A stretch of DNA of 64,000 bases from positions 1 through 64,000 of the forward strand of contig JAFRSH010000006.1 in assembly GCA_017427685.1 (NCBI GenBank), read 5' to 3'. The position numbers were made by a program, and so were the translations under genes. The notes beneath the pieces are model-generated. The model was not told the origin of the DNA, did no database searches, and saw only the letters and a list, made by a program, of their open reading frames with translations. This DNA is from Lachnospiraceae bacterium (GTDB lineage: Bacteria; Bacillota; Clostridia; Lachnospirales; Lachnospiraceae). Positions within the stretch are counted from its first letter, which is position 1, and each line of letters begins with the position of its first letter. Positions 31,360 through 39,451 of this stretch are shown piece by piece.

Positions 31360-33753
31360 TCAAACCTTTTCAAGTCTGGCGAACGATGCCATGACCCTTC
31401 TCTGTCCCGACGGGAAATCAACGGTGACCTTATAATCGTCGCCGCTCTTCTCCATCTCAAGGACCTTTCCTTCGCCGAACTTGACGTGCTTAACGGTGTC
31501 ACCGACCTTGTAGTCGACGGTTCCCTTGGGCGCGCCCTTATGGATGCCCATCTGTTCGAAAGCTCCGACTCCGCCGGTCCCGAGAGGCGACGCGGTCTTG
31601 CTCTGCTTCGATCCGAAGCTGCCGGAGTACGAACTTCCTCCGGTGTAGGAAGAGCCCGTGCTTCCGGGGTAGAATCTGCCGGACCTGTCGGGTTCGGGCA
31701 TACCTTCGATCCTTCTCGAATAGCTTCTCTCCTCTTCGATGGGGCGTCTCAGCGACGCTGCTGCCGAAGCATCGGAAGTCATCTTGACCTTCAAGAGATG
31801 TCTCGGGATCTCCTTGACGAATCTGGAGATTGGATTAAAAGAGAGCTGTCCTCTGATCATCCTCTGTCTGGCCGCCGTCAGGCAAAGCGACTCTCTCGCA
31901 CGCGTGATCCCGACGTAGCAGAGTCGTCTTTCTTCCTCGATCTCCGACTCGGGGTCGTCGGCGTTGATGGACATATATCCGGGGAATATCCCGTCCTCCA
32001 TGCCGGCCATATAAACGATGGGGAACTCAAGTCCCTTGGCACTGTGGATCGTCATGAGCACAACGCAGTCCGTGTCCTCCGAGTAGCTGTCGATATCGGC
32101 AACAAGCGAAACCTCGTCGAGGAAGGCTTCGAGAGTCGGAGTCTCTCCGGCATCGAGTGCCTCTTCCTCGTAGGAAGCAAGCTTGCTGATAAGTTCGCTT
32201 ATGTTGTCGGATCTCTCCTGAACCTTAACCTCGTCATCGTCCTCGCTCTCAAGGTACTCCATGTAGCCTGTCTGCTCGATGATCTCGTCGATAAGATCCT
32301 TAAGGCTGTCAGAGTTGTCGAGTCTGCTCCTCATTACCTCGATCAATGCAACGAAGCTTTCGATCTTGCCCGCGGCCCTCTCGAGCCCAGGGATGCTCCC
32401 GGCTCTCAGGAGTGCGTCGTAGAAGGTGATGCCCTTCTCCGTGCTGTACTCCTCGACCTTGTCGATCGAGGCAAGTCCGATACCTCTCTTGGGAACGTTT
32501 ATGATCCTCTTGAGCGCAACACTGTCTCGACCGCTCGCGATGGTACGCAGATAAGCGAGCACGTCCTTGATCTCCTTGCGCTGATAGAAGTTCTGTCCGC
32601 CGATTATCCTGTAAGGGATGTTCATCGAGATAAAGCGTTCCTCGAACGAACGGCTCTGCGCGTTGGTCCTGTAGAGGATCGCGTAGTCGCTGTACGCTCT
32701 GCCCGCATCGATGCCTTCCTTGATCTCGCCTGCTACTGTGAACGCTTCGTCGCGGTCGCTGTCGCACTTGATGAGGCGGACATTTTCGCCCGTAACGTTC
32801 TGTGTCCAGAGCTTCTTCTCTTTTCTGGCTATGTTGTTACGGATAACGTCGTTGGCAACCTCGAGGATGTTGCCGGTCGACCTGTAGTTCTGTTCGAGCC
32901 TGATGACCTTGGCATCCGGGTACGTCTTCTCAAAGTCGAGGATGTTGCGGATGTTGGCTCCTCTGAATTTATATATGGACTGGTCATCGTCACCCACCAC
33001 GCAAAGGTTCTTTGCGACCCCGCCGTCAGGCAGGGGGTGACGTGCGAGCAAACGAACGAGCTCGAACTGAGCCGTGTTCGTGTCCTGGTATTCGTCAACC
33101 ATGATATAAGCAAAGCGCTCGCGGTAGTACTCTGCTGCCATTTCACTTGTTTTGAAGAGTTCGACGGTCTTCATGATAAGGTCGTCAAAATCGAGCGCGT
33201 TGTTAAGGGCAAGTCTCTTCTGGTACTCTTTGTAGCATGCCGCGAAGACCTTGTAGGCAGGATCGCCCGCAGATCTCTTTTCAAACAGCTCGGGGTCCAC
33301 AAGCTCATCCTTGGCGGAGGAGATGACTCCGAGTATCTTTCCCTCTTTGAATTTCTTCGTGTCTACCTGCAGATAACGACAAACGTCCCTCATAAGCGTT
33401 TTCTGATCATCGGAGTCGTAGATCGTGAAATCACGGTTGTATCCGATCAGATCGATAAAGCGCCTGAGGATCCTCACGCAGGACGAGTGGAATGTGCTGA
33501 CCCAGATGTTTTCCGCACCGGGTCCTACGATAGAGGAGATACGTTCCTTCATCTCGCCCGCAGCCTTGTTGGTAAAGGTGAGAGCCATGATCTGATAAGG
33601 GCTGACGCCGCACTCCTCTATGAGATAGGCCGTTCTGTACGTGAGGACCCGAGTTTTGCCGCTCCCCGCTCCCGCGAGGATCAGCATCGGGCCCTCAGTA
33701 CATGTTACCGCCTCAAATTGAACATCATTTAAGTCACGGAATTTTTCATTCAT
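31360..33753 (-). CDS. pcrA: UvrD/PcrA-type superfamily 1 DNA helicase
   Basis: 797 residues. The helicase motifs run in order: Q motif (LNDVQFEAV), Walker A GAGSGKT (28-34), LTFTNKAAGEM, VSTFHSSC, DEYQDTN, VGDDDQSIYKFRGA, LEQNYRS, and late motifs MTIHSAKGLEFPIVY, EEERRLCYVGITRAR. A 3'-5' translocase used in nucleotide-excision repair and replication-conflict clearance. The C-terminal extension has a Ser/Gly/Tyr-rich linker (about 690-735) and the family's terminal tudor-like fold (KVGDTVKHVKFGEGKV) that binds RNA polymerase. It starts 31 bases after the uracil permease gene with a poor ribosome site (GAAAGAAACAG). Confidence 0.96.
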   Translation of the reverse strand: MNEKFRDLNDVQFEAVTCTEGPMLILAGAGSGKTRVLTYRTAYLIEECGVSPYQIMALTFTNKAAGEMKERISSIVGPGAENIWVSTFHSSCVRILRRFIDLIGYNRDFTIYDSDDQKTLMRDVCRYLQVDTKKFKEGKILGVISSAKDELVDPELFEKRSAGDPAYKVFAACYKEYQKRLALNNALDFDDLIMKTVELFKTSEMAAEYYRERFAYIMVDEYQDTNTAQFELVRLLARHPLPDGGVAKNLCVVGDDDQSIYKFRGANIRNILDFEKTYPDAKVIRLEQNYRSTGNILEVANDVIRNNIARKEKKLWTQNVTGENVRLIKCDSDRDEAFTVAGEIKEGIDAGRAYSDYAILYRTNAQSRSFEERFISMNIPYRIIGGQNFYQRKEIKDVLAYLRTIASGRDSVALKRIINVPKRGIGLASIDKVEEYSTEKGITFYDALLRAGSIPGLERAAGKIESFVALIEVMRSRLDNSDSLKDLIDEIIEQTGYMEYLESEDDDEVKVQERSDNISELISKLASYEEEALDAGETPTLEAFLDEVSLVADIDSYSEDTDCVVLMTIHSAKGLEFPIVYMAGMEDGIFPGYMSINADDPESEIEEERRLCYVGITRARESLCLTAARQRMIRGQLSFNPISRFVKEIPRHLLKVKMTSDASAAASLRRPIEEERSYSRRIEGMPEPDRSGRFYPGSTGSSYTGGSSYSGSFGSKQSKTASPLGTGGVGAFEQMGIHKGAPKGTVDYKVGDTVKHVKFGEGKVLEMEKSGDDYKVTVDFPSGQRRVMASFARLEKV

Positions 33754-33784
33754 TTATCTGTTTCTTTCAAACCTGAGATTTTGC

Positions 33785-35149
33785 TCACGCACTTTTCTTT
33801 TTCCCGAGAACGAGATTTACGATGATTCCGAGGATAAGTGCCGTTGCAACATTTGTAATAACGATGCCGCCGAAGTCAAGAGCAAGTCCGCCGATACCCG
33901 AAACAAGGATTACGGAAACCGTGAAGAGGTTCCTGTTGTCGTCGAGATCAACGTTCTTGATCATCTTAAGACCGCTGACAGCGATAAATCCGTAGAGTGC
34001 CATACATACACCGCCCCATACACAGCTCGGGATGGTATTGAAGAAGCCTACGAAGAATGACAGGAACGAGATCACGAGTGCAAGGCAGGCAGCCGTCATG
34101 ATCGAAACAACCGAAGCGTTTCCTGTGATGGCAACACATGCGATGGACTCGCCGTATGTGGTGTTGGGGCAGCCGCCGAAGAATGCGCCTGCGATGGAGC
34201 CTACGCCGTCACCGAGGAGTGTCTTGTCAAGACCGGGATCCTTAAGGAGATCCTTCTCAATGATCGAAGACATGTTCCTGTGGTCTGCGAGATGCTCTGC
34301 GAATACTACGAATCCAACGGGGATGTAAGCAAGAGCGATCGTTCCGAAGTACGAAAGGCTCATATCGCCGAATCCGCCGAATGCCTTAATGAAGGTAAAG
34401 TCGGGGACCGTGAAGAAGCTCTCTACTGTAACTCCGTTAGCGAAGAGATTTGTGAATCCCGAGAAATCGATAACCTTGATAGCGTCACAGTCTGTTGCCA
34501 TTCCGATGAATGTAAGGATCGCAGCAAAAGCGTAACCGCAGAGGATACCGATGATGAAGGATATAAGCTTGGGTGTCTTCTTGCTGAAAACAGCCGCAAA
34601 CATTGTAGCGAAAAGAGTAACAAGTCCGCAAAGAACAGCGATGAGGGTATGTCCTCCCGCGGGAGCTCCCTGGAGCTGTCCTACAGCGCTGCCCGAAAGA
34701 CCGAGTCCGATGATGGCAACGGTGGGTCCTATAACAGCTGCGGGCATGAGCTTGCCGATCCACTCGACACCTGCAACCTTAACAATCGCGGAAAGGATCA
34801 CATAAACAAGTCCGGCAAGAACTGCACCGATAAGGATACCTGCGTAGCCGAGAGCCGCACTCGTAGCACCTGCGAAAGCAGCGATCATCGAAGGAATGAA
34901 CGAGAAAGAGGAGCCGAGGAAAATAGGGCTCTTTTTCTTGGTAAAGAGAATGTAAACAAGTGTACCGACACCGGCACCGAAAAGTGCTGCCGCAGGACTC
35001 ATGGCATCCGCACCCGAAAGATGGGCTTCCGCACTTACATTAAGCGGTACGACAAGTGTTGCCGCCATAATGGCAAGCAGCTGCTGGATAGCGAACACGA
35101 TGACTTTCGAGAAAGCCGGTCTGTCATCCACCTGGTAGATCATTTTCAT
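33785..35149 (-). CDS. uraA: uracil/xanthine permease of the NCS2 family, probably uracil:H+ symporter
   Basis: 454 residues and about 14 hydrophobic helices. NCS2/UraA landmarks are present: FAIQQLLAIMAATLVVP in TM1, VFAEHLADHRNMS (substrate-contact Glu with His) and GGCPNTTYGESIA (second substrate Glu in the half-helix). The DHRNMS text is typical of uracil rather than purine transporters. ATG 35149 follows AGGAGG. A terminator separates it from the metY operon upstream. No PyrR or PRPP riboswitch is visible in the ~70-base leader. Confidence 0.9.
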   Translation of the reverse strand: MKMIYQVDDRPAFSKVIVFAIQQLLAIMAATLVVPLNVSAEAHLSGADAMSPAAALFGAGVGTLVYILFTKKKSPIFLGSSFSFIPSMIAAFAGATSAALGYAGILIGAVLAGLVYVILSAIVKVAGVEWIGKLMPAAVIGPTVAIIGLGLSGSAVGQLQGAPAGGHTLIAVLCGLVTLFATMFAAVFSKKTPKLISFIIGILCGYAFAAILTFIGMATDCDAIKVIDFSGFTNLFANGVTVESFFTVPDFTFIKAFGGFGDMSLSYFGTIALAYIPVGFVVFAEHLADHRNMSSIIEKDLLKDPGLDKTLLGDGVGSIAGAFFGGCPNTTYGESIACVAITGNASVVSIMTAACLALVISFLSFFVGFFNTIPSCVWGGVCMALYGFIAVSGLKMIKNVDLDDNRNLFTVSVILVSGIGGLALDFGGIVITNVATALILGIIVNLVLGKKKSA

Positions 35150-35186
35150 AAAACAAACCCCTCCTAAAATATTTTATTTAATAATT

Positions 35187-35220
35187 CGGGTACCCCTCTG
35201 TTTTGAAAGCGGGATACCCG
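35187..35220 (-). terminator. terminator of the galM-metY unit
   Basis: CGGGTATCCC pairs with GGGGTACCCG around a 14-base loop, followed on minus by AATTATTAAATAAAATATTTT, 20 bases past the metY stop. Confidence 0.75.
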
Positions 35221-35240
35221 TATTATCCGGTGATGATCCC

Positions 35241-36521
35241 TTAAGCCTTTGCGAGTGCCTGCTTAAGGTCTTCGATGATCTCGTCGGGATCCTCGAGTCC
35301 GACTGAGAATCTGATGAGGTCGGGATTAACGCCCGCTTCTCTGAGCTGATCGTCGGTAAGCTGACGATGTGTATGGCTCGCGGGATGAAGCACGCCCGAC
35401 TTGGCGTCCGCAACGTGTGTATCGATGAAGACGAGCTTGAGGTTATCCATGAATCTGATGGAAGCGTCTCTTCCGCCCTTGATACCGAATGCCATAACGC
35501 CGCATGTTCCGTTCGGACAATACTTCTGTGCAAGTGCGTAGTTCTTGTCGCTCTCGAGTCCGGGATAGTTTATCCATGCAACCTTCTCGTGCTTCTCGAG
35601 GAACTGAGCGATCTTAAGAGCACTCTCGCAGTGGCGTTTCATCCTGAGTGCGAGGGACTCGATGCTGATGTTAAGGTAGAAAGCATGCTGAGGAGACTGG
35701 ATCGCACCGAAATCACGCATGAGCTGAGCTGTAGCCTTGGTGATGTATGCGCCCTTGCCGAACTTGGTTGCGTAGGTGATCCCGTGGTAGCTGTCGTCGG
35801 GAGTGCAAAGTCCGGGGAATTTGTCAGCATGTGCCATCCAATCGAAGTTACCGCTGTCGATAAGAGCTCCGCCGACACAAACCGAATGACCGTCAAGATA
35901 CTTGGTCGTCGAATGTGTAACGATATCGCAACCGAACTTGAAGGGATTGCAGTTGATGGGTGTTGCGAAGGTGTTGTCCATGATGAGCGGGACGCCGTGC
36001 TTGTGAGCAACCTTGGCAAACTTCTCGATATCGAAGATGTTGACCGTAGGGTTGGTGATGGTCTCGCCGAACACACACTTGGTGTTGGGTCTGAAGAGCT
36101 TGTCGAGCTCTTCCTCGCTGATCTCGTTGTCAACAAAAGTAACCTCGATACCCATCTTCTTCATGGTAACACCGAAGAGGTTGTAGGTTCCGCCGTAGAT
36201 CGAAGAAGAAGCGATGAAGTGGTCACCCGTCTCGCAGATATTGAATACTGCGAAGAAGTTGGCTGCCTGACCCGACGATGTGAGCATTCCGGCAACACCG
36301 CCCTCGAGCTCGGTGAGCTTGGCTGCAACGTAATCATTGGTGGGGTTCTGAAGTCTGGTGTAGAAGTAACCGCTTGCCTCAAGGTCAAAAAGCTGACCCA
36401 TGGCGTCGCTGGTGTCGTACTTGAAAGTCGTGCTCTGTACAATGGGTACCTGACGGGATTCTCCCTGTCCGGGTGTCCATCCCGCAAGAATACAATTGGT
36501 TTCTTTTGAATATCCGTTCAT
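35241..36521 (-). CDS. metY: O-acetylhomoserine aminocarboxypropyltransferase (Cys/Met metabolism PLP enzyme)
   Basis: 426 residues. The Cys/Met-metabolism PLP fold has the catalytic Lys in HSTTKYLDGH, the PLP-phosphate text SSSIYGGTYNLF and substrate Arg region at FSVGLEDPDEI. The length and YTRLQNPTNDYVAAKLTELEGG text fit MetY/O-acetylhomoserine sulfhydrylase, which makes homocysteine (or methionine with methanethiol) from O-acetylhomoserine and sulfide. ATG 36521 has GAGGAAAAG upstream. It lies 23 bases after galM, so it belongs to the same transcript although the pathway differs. No SAM riboswitch is present. Cystathionine gamma-synthase is the main alternative. Confidence 0.9.
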   Translation of the reverse strand: MNGYSKETNCILAGWTPGQGESRQVPIVQSTTFKYDTSDAMGQLFDLEASGYFYTRLQNPTNDYVAAKLTELEGGVAGMLTSSGQAANFFAVFNICETGDHFIASSSIYGGTYNLFGVTMKKMGIEVTFVDNEISEEELDKLFRPNTKCVFGETITNPTVNIFDIEKFAKVAHKHGVPLIMDNTFATPINCNPFKFGCDIVTHSTTKYLDGHSVCVGGALIDSGNFDWMAHADKFPGLCTPDDSYHGITYATKFGKGAYITKATAQLMRDFGAIQSPQHAFYLNISIESLALRMKRHCESALKIAQFLEKHEKVAWINYPGLESDKNYALAQKYCPNGTCGVMAFGIKGGRDASIRFMDNLKLVFIDTHVADAKSGVLHPASHTHRQLTDDQLREAGVNPDLIRFSVGLEDPDEIIEDLKQALAKA

Positions 36522-36544
36522 TAACTTTTCCTCACTTATATTTT

Positions 36545-37594
36545 TTAACAGATTCCGAATTTGTAGGTTGTGGTGCTCTTAAATTCCTCACCGGCCTTAA
36601 GTATGGGCTTTGTGAAAGCATCATGGTTGATCGCATCGGGATAGAACTGTGTCTCAAGGCAGATCGCATGACGCTTACTGTAGGTGACTCCGCCCTTGCC
36701 CTGCTGGGTTGCGATGCAGTTTCCCGCGTAGAACTGAACACCGGGAAGGTCTGTAAAGACTTCCATGGTACGACCGCTCTCCTCATCAACCACAAGAGCC
36801 GCGCGACCGTACTCGCCTTCTTCTTTGTCGATGACGTAGTTGATGTCGTAGCCTTTGCCGATCTTAAGGAGCTCGTTCTCCTCGTCGATCCTGTCTCCGA
36901 TCACGATGAGTTCCGAGAAGTCGAAGGGTGTGCCCTCAAGCTTCATGAAATCTCCGGTGGGGATGCTGCCTTCCCTGACGGGAGTAAGCTCTTTGGAAAC
37001 GAGCTGCAGCTTCAGTCCCATAGCTTTGCCCGAATCGTGACCGCTCAGGTTGAAGTAGCTGTGGTTTGTGGGATTAAAGATCGTATCCTTGTCGGAACGA
37101 CCGGTATAGCTGAGTACGAGCTCGTTGTCATCGGTAAGCTTGTAGGTAACGCTCATCTCGAGGTTGCCGGGGAAACCCTGGTCTCCGTCCGGACTCGAAA
37201 GTGAGAACGTAACACTGCCGTCACCGTTTATGTGAGCGTTGAAGAAACGCTTGTTGTAGCCGTTGTCAAATGAACTGTGAAGGTTGTTGGGACCGTCGTT
37301 CACCTCGAGGTCGTAGGTAACACCGTTCAGAGTGAACTTCGCATCCCCGATACGGTTGGCGATCCTTCCGATCGTACTTCCGAAGTACGAAGGGTTCTCG
37401 GCGTAGCCTTTGACATCGTCAAATCCGAGTACGATATCATCCGGGTTGCCCTTTCTGTCGGGCACGAAAAGACGTACAAGATTGGCGCCGAAATCGGTAA
37501 CCTCGGCGATCATTCCGTTATTGTTTTTGATAGTATAAAGGGTTGCTTTTGATCCGTCATCAAGACTTCCGAATTCGGAAACAGAAACTGACAT
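36545..37594 (-). CDS. galM: aldose 1-epimerase (galactose mutarotase)
   Basis: 349 residues from ATG 37594, which has a clear GAGGAGG site; an upstream in-frame GTG/ATG lacks one. Mutarotase residues are present: NRIGDAKF and NLHSS (His), NPTNHSYFNL (catalytic His), and CLETQFYPDAINH with the catalytic Glu. It interconverts alpha and beta anomers of galactose and related sugars in the cytosol. The protein lacks a signal peptide. First gene of a unit with metY under a strong promoter. Confidence 0.94.
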   Translation of the reverse strand: MSVSVSEFGSLDDGSKATLYTIKNNNGMIAEVTDFGANLVRLFVPDRKGNPDDIVLGFDDVKGYAENPSYFGSTIGRIANRIGDAKFTLNGVTYDLEVNDGPNNLHSSFDNGYNKRFFNAHINGDGSVTFSLSSPDGDQGFPGNLEMSVTYKLTDDNELVLSYTGRSDKDTIFNPTNHSYFNLSGHDSGKAMGLKLQLVSKELTPVREGSIPTGDFMKLEGTPFDFSELIVIGDRIDEENELLKIGKGYDINYVIDKEEGEYGRAALVVDEESGRTMEVFTDLPGVQFYAGNCIATQQGKGGVTYSKRHAICLETQFYPDAINHDAFTKPILKAGEEFKSTTTYKFGIC

Positions 37595-37633
37595 TGTAAT
37601 TCCTCCTCTTTGCTTTGGAACCCACCCTGAATG

Positions 37634-37662
37634 ATTATACATTTCTTCACTTCGGCTTGCAA
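37634..37662 (-). promoter_or_regulatory. promoter of the galM-metY unit
   Basis: TTGCAA (37657-37662), a 17-base spacer and TATAAT (37634-37639) on minus, 40 bases before the galM start. Confidence 0.75.
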
Positions 37663-37714
37663 TAAAGCATGCCCAATTTTTCGAATTTTATGTTCCGAGA
37701 ATTGGGGTCTCACG

Positions 37715-39451
37715 TCAGGGCTCAAAGATGTCGCGAACGATCATCTGAACCTCTCTTTTGTCCCTGAACTCATTGATCTGCGCTTCGTACGCAACGGTGA
37801 TCTTCATGTTGCAGGATCTGCCGGCGAGTGCCTTCCTCACCTCTTCCTCACCGAACATCCTCTCGAGCTTCGCTATGCTTTCCGCCGCGACGAAGAAGTT
37901 CGACGCGGTGACATAAGTCCCGCCGGGAGTTTTGAGACGGAGGCGGAGCGAGGTGTTCTCCCTGCCCATGTAGCCGAGCGATACGACATCAAGGTCACGC
38001 TGGGCGAAAAGCGGCTTCTCGTTGGGGGTGCCGAATGGTGCGAGGCGGTTGATCCACTCCACCGTCTCCTCGGTCATCATCTCAAAAGGCACAACGGCGT
38101 CAAGCCTGACGACAGGGAGCATCTGCTCGACAGTGAGCGGCCATTCGTCGTTAAGCCTCTTATCAAACTCCGCGAGGTTCTCCTCCCTGAGCGAAAGTCC
38201 TGCCGCAAGCGCATGTCCGCCGAACTTTTCGAGCAGATCCCTGCACGACGAAAGTGCTTCAAAAAGGCTGTGACCCGGCACTCCTCTCGCCGATCCCTTA
38301 AGAAGGTCACCCGACCTTGTAAGGATGATCGCGGGCCTGCTGTATGTTTCGCGGATGTGTCCCGCCACGATCCCGAGGATGCTCTCATGACAATTCTCAA
38401 GAAAAACAACGAGCACCTTCCTCGAAGGGTCGGGTTCTCCGATCATTCTCTTCGCTTCCTCCTGGGCATCGGAAGACATGGTCTTTCGTTCCTCGTTCAG
38501 GTCGTGACATATGAGCGCGAGTCTCTCGGCTTCCGCTTCGTCGCGTGCCTCGAGCATCGAGAGCGCGACCATAGCGTCGTCTATCCTGCCTGCGGCGTTG
38601 ATGCACGGTCCGAGCACGAATCCGATCTTGTACTCATTGATGTCGGCAGCCTCAACCTGCTTGACCCTTTTGAGTGCCTTCAATCCGAGGTTGTCGGTGT
38701 TGCGGAGCGCATCAAACCCGAGCGACACGATCGTCCTGTTCTCATCGATGAGCGGAACCACGTCGCATACTGTAGCCAGGCACATGTATTCAAGGTAATC
38801 GGCCGCTCTCATGGGCTTGCCCGTCATGACCCCGAGCGCTTCAACAAGCTTCGCGGCGACAACTGCGCCGCAGATCTCCCTGAAAGGATACGAACAATCC
38901 TTCCTCTTGGGATCGACAACTGCGTCGGCAGGTACGATCTCCTCTCCGACCTCATGATGATCGGTCACGACCATCACGATCCCGAGCTCACGCGCGCGGG
39001 CGACCGCTTCGAACGCGGAGATCCCGTTGTCGCATGTGACGATCAACCCGACTCCGTCCTCATAAGCGTTAGAAACGATCTCCCTGTTGATCCCGTAGCC
39101 GTCACGAACTCTGTGCGGAAGGTAGACATCCGCATCGGCGCCGAGCTTTTGAAGACCGTTCCTCAGGATAAAGGCTGACATGACGCCGTCGACGTCGTAG
39201 TCTCCCACCACCCTGATACGGAGTCCTCTGCTCACCGCGTCAACGATCAGGTCGCAGGCCTTGTCCATGTCTTTCATGAGGAAGGGGTCGTAAAGATCCG
39301 CGAGGTTCGGAAAAAGGAAGCGTCTTACAGCTTCCTTTTCACAGATATCTCTATTGACGAGCAGGCGGGCCACCACCTCGGGGCACCCTGTTTCGGTGCG
39401 GATAGCGGCCTCGTCGCCCTTTTTGTTAAGAATGGTCCATTTGGATTTCAT
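37715..39451 (-). CDS. recJ: single-stranded-DNA-specific exonuclease RecJ
   Basis: 578 residues from ATG 39451. DHH-phosphoesterase motifs are complete: GDYDVDGVMS, TCDNGISA, VTDHHEVG, VDPKR, followed by the DHHA1 motif GGHALAAGL and a C-terminal OB-like region. 5'-3' exonuclease in recombination and mismatch repair. The start codon overlaps the secDF stop by one base (TGATG) with AAGGAAG upstream, so translation is coupled. The secDF-recJ order is common in Clostridia, where apt and relA often follow; here galM follows instead. Confidence 0.94.
   Translation of the reverse strand: MKSKWTILNKKGDEAAIRTETGCPEVVARLLVNRDICEKEAVRRFLFPNLADLYDPFLMKDMDKACDLIVDAVSRGLRIRVVGDYDVDGVMSAFILRNGLQKLGADADVYLPHRVRDGYGINREIVSNAYEDGVGLIVTCDNGISAFEAVARARELGIVMVVTDHHEVGEEIVPADAVVDPKRKDCSYPFREICGAVVAAKLVEALGVMTGKPMRAADYLEYMCLATVCDVVPLIDENRTIVSLGFDALRNTDNLGLKALKRVKQVEAADINEYKIGFVLGPCINAAGRIDDAMVALSMLEARDEAEAERLALICHDLNEERKTMSSDAQEEAKRMIGEPDPSRKVLVVFLENCHESILGIVAGHIRETYSRPAIILTRSGDLLKGSARGVPGHSLFEALSSCRDLLEKFGGHALAAGLSLREENLAEFDKRLNDEWPLTVEQMLPVVRLDAVVPFEMMTEETVEWINRLAPFGTPNEKPLFAQRDLDVVSLGYMGRENTSLRLRLKTPGGTYVTASNFFVAAESIAKLERMFGEEEVRKALAGRSCNMKITVAYEAQINEFRDKREVQMIVRDIFEP

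Noticed and set aside
31486..33732. A 748-codon plus-strand frame opposite pcrA
   Set aside because: Shadow of a strongly codon-biased gene; no ribosome site, and the sense strand is a complete helicase.
37595..37714. Possible SAM riboswitch controlling metY through galM
   Set aside because: The leader from the mapped promoter is about 35 bases, too short for any SAM aptamer.
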